From the NCBI GenBank assembly GCA_031425695.1, contig JANPJV010000098.1:1-12916 (forward strand): 12,916 nucleotides of DNA, given 5' to 3'. This DNA is from JANPJV01 sp031425695. GTDB taxonomy: Bacteria; Pseudomonadota; Gammaproteobacteria; Xanthomonadales; SZUA-5. Under the pieces are notes generated by a model that worked only from the letters and a program-made list of their open reading frames with translations, was not told the origin of the DNA and ran no database searches. Every line of letters begins with the position of its first letter. Position 1 is the stretch's first letter. The position numbers were made by a program, and so were the translations under genes. Shown here in pieces: positions 12,801 through 12,916 of this stretch.

Positions 12801-12916
12801 AGTGAGCTTATAGAATATAAATAATAACCGCTAGTACTTATTAATTTCGACGTCTATAGCCTATTCTCTACTTCTTACTAAGGCTACTACTACTTTAGTA
12901 AAATCGTTAATAATTT
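12801..12916. other. AT-rich gene-free tail
   Basis: About the last 115 bases are strongly AT-rich (tracts such as ATATAAATAATAA and TTAATTTCG), in sharp contrast with the GC-rich rest. No reading frame, RNA or clear repeat is visible. It could be a promoter or attachment region of a neighbouring element, or the edge of acquired DNA. 12575-12697, between the promoter and the REPIN, is also less GC-rich than the genes; it is where an upstream activator site would be expected, but I cannot point to one. Confidence 0.45.

Overview
The window is GC-rich proteobacterial chromosome with short intergenic gaps, many dispersed palindromic repeats, and gene families typical of Gammaproteobacteria. A Xanthomonadales-like organism is my best guess, but nothing here proves the genus.

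Layout. (1) 1-139: 5' end of a leftward IS630-type transposase gene that runs off the window. (2) 218-7087: a rightward drug-efflux locus. A TetR repressor has a perfect 28-bp operator just upstream of a GTG start. It is followed by a lipoprotein membrane-fusion protein, an HAE-1 type RND pump and a TolC/OprM-type outer-membrane lipoprotein, which together would form a tripartite pump. The start of the outer-membrane gene has been invaded by REP-type palindromes that stay in frame. (3) 7359-7973: a GIY-YIG/T5orf172-like protein of unknown role, convergent with the next block. (4) 12570-8071, leftward: an RNA-repair operon. In transcription order it reads: sigma-54 type promoter, rsr (bacterial Ro60, TROVE plus vWA), three tandem Y-RNA-like noncoding RNAs, rtcB (RNA ligase), rtcA (RNA 3'-phosphate cyclase). 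(5) 12698-12916: a second copy of the same REPIN found in the outer-membrane gene, then an AT-rich gene-free tail.

The most interesting part is 10444-10795. Read on the minus strand it holds three RNAs that share the block CGAAUGC-n(4-5)-GGGACUACAU. Each closes its own outer helix, internal loop and inner helix, the architecture of a Ro60-binding Y-RNA stem. The RNA next to rtcB carries a complete tRNA mimic in circularly permuted order (variable loop, T arm, 7-bp acceptor stem capped by GCAA, U8-A9, D arm). The one next to rsr has the same capped acceptor and a perfect T arm but a long variable arm and a degenerate D arm. The middle one has only the stem and a small loop. YrlA-type Y RNAs with tRNA-like modules near rsr and rtcBA are known in Salmonella; three different ones in tandem with a module gradient look worth study.

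A second theme is REP/REPIN elements. At least three sequence families with GTAG or GTGG heads occur, and they have supplied coding sequence (outer-membrane protein N-terminus) and stop codons (both convergent genes at 7970-8074).
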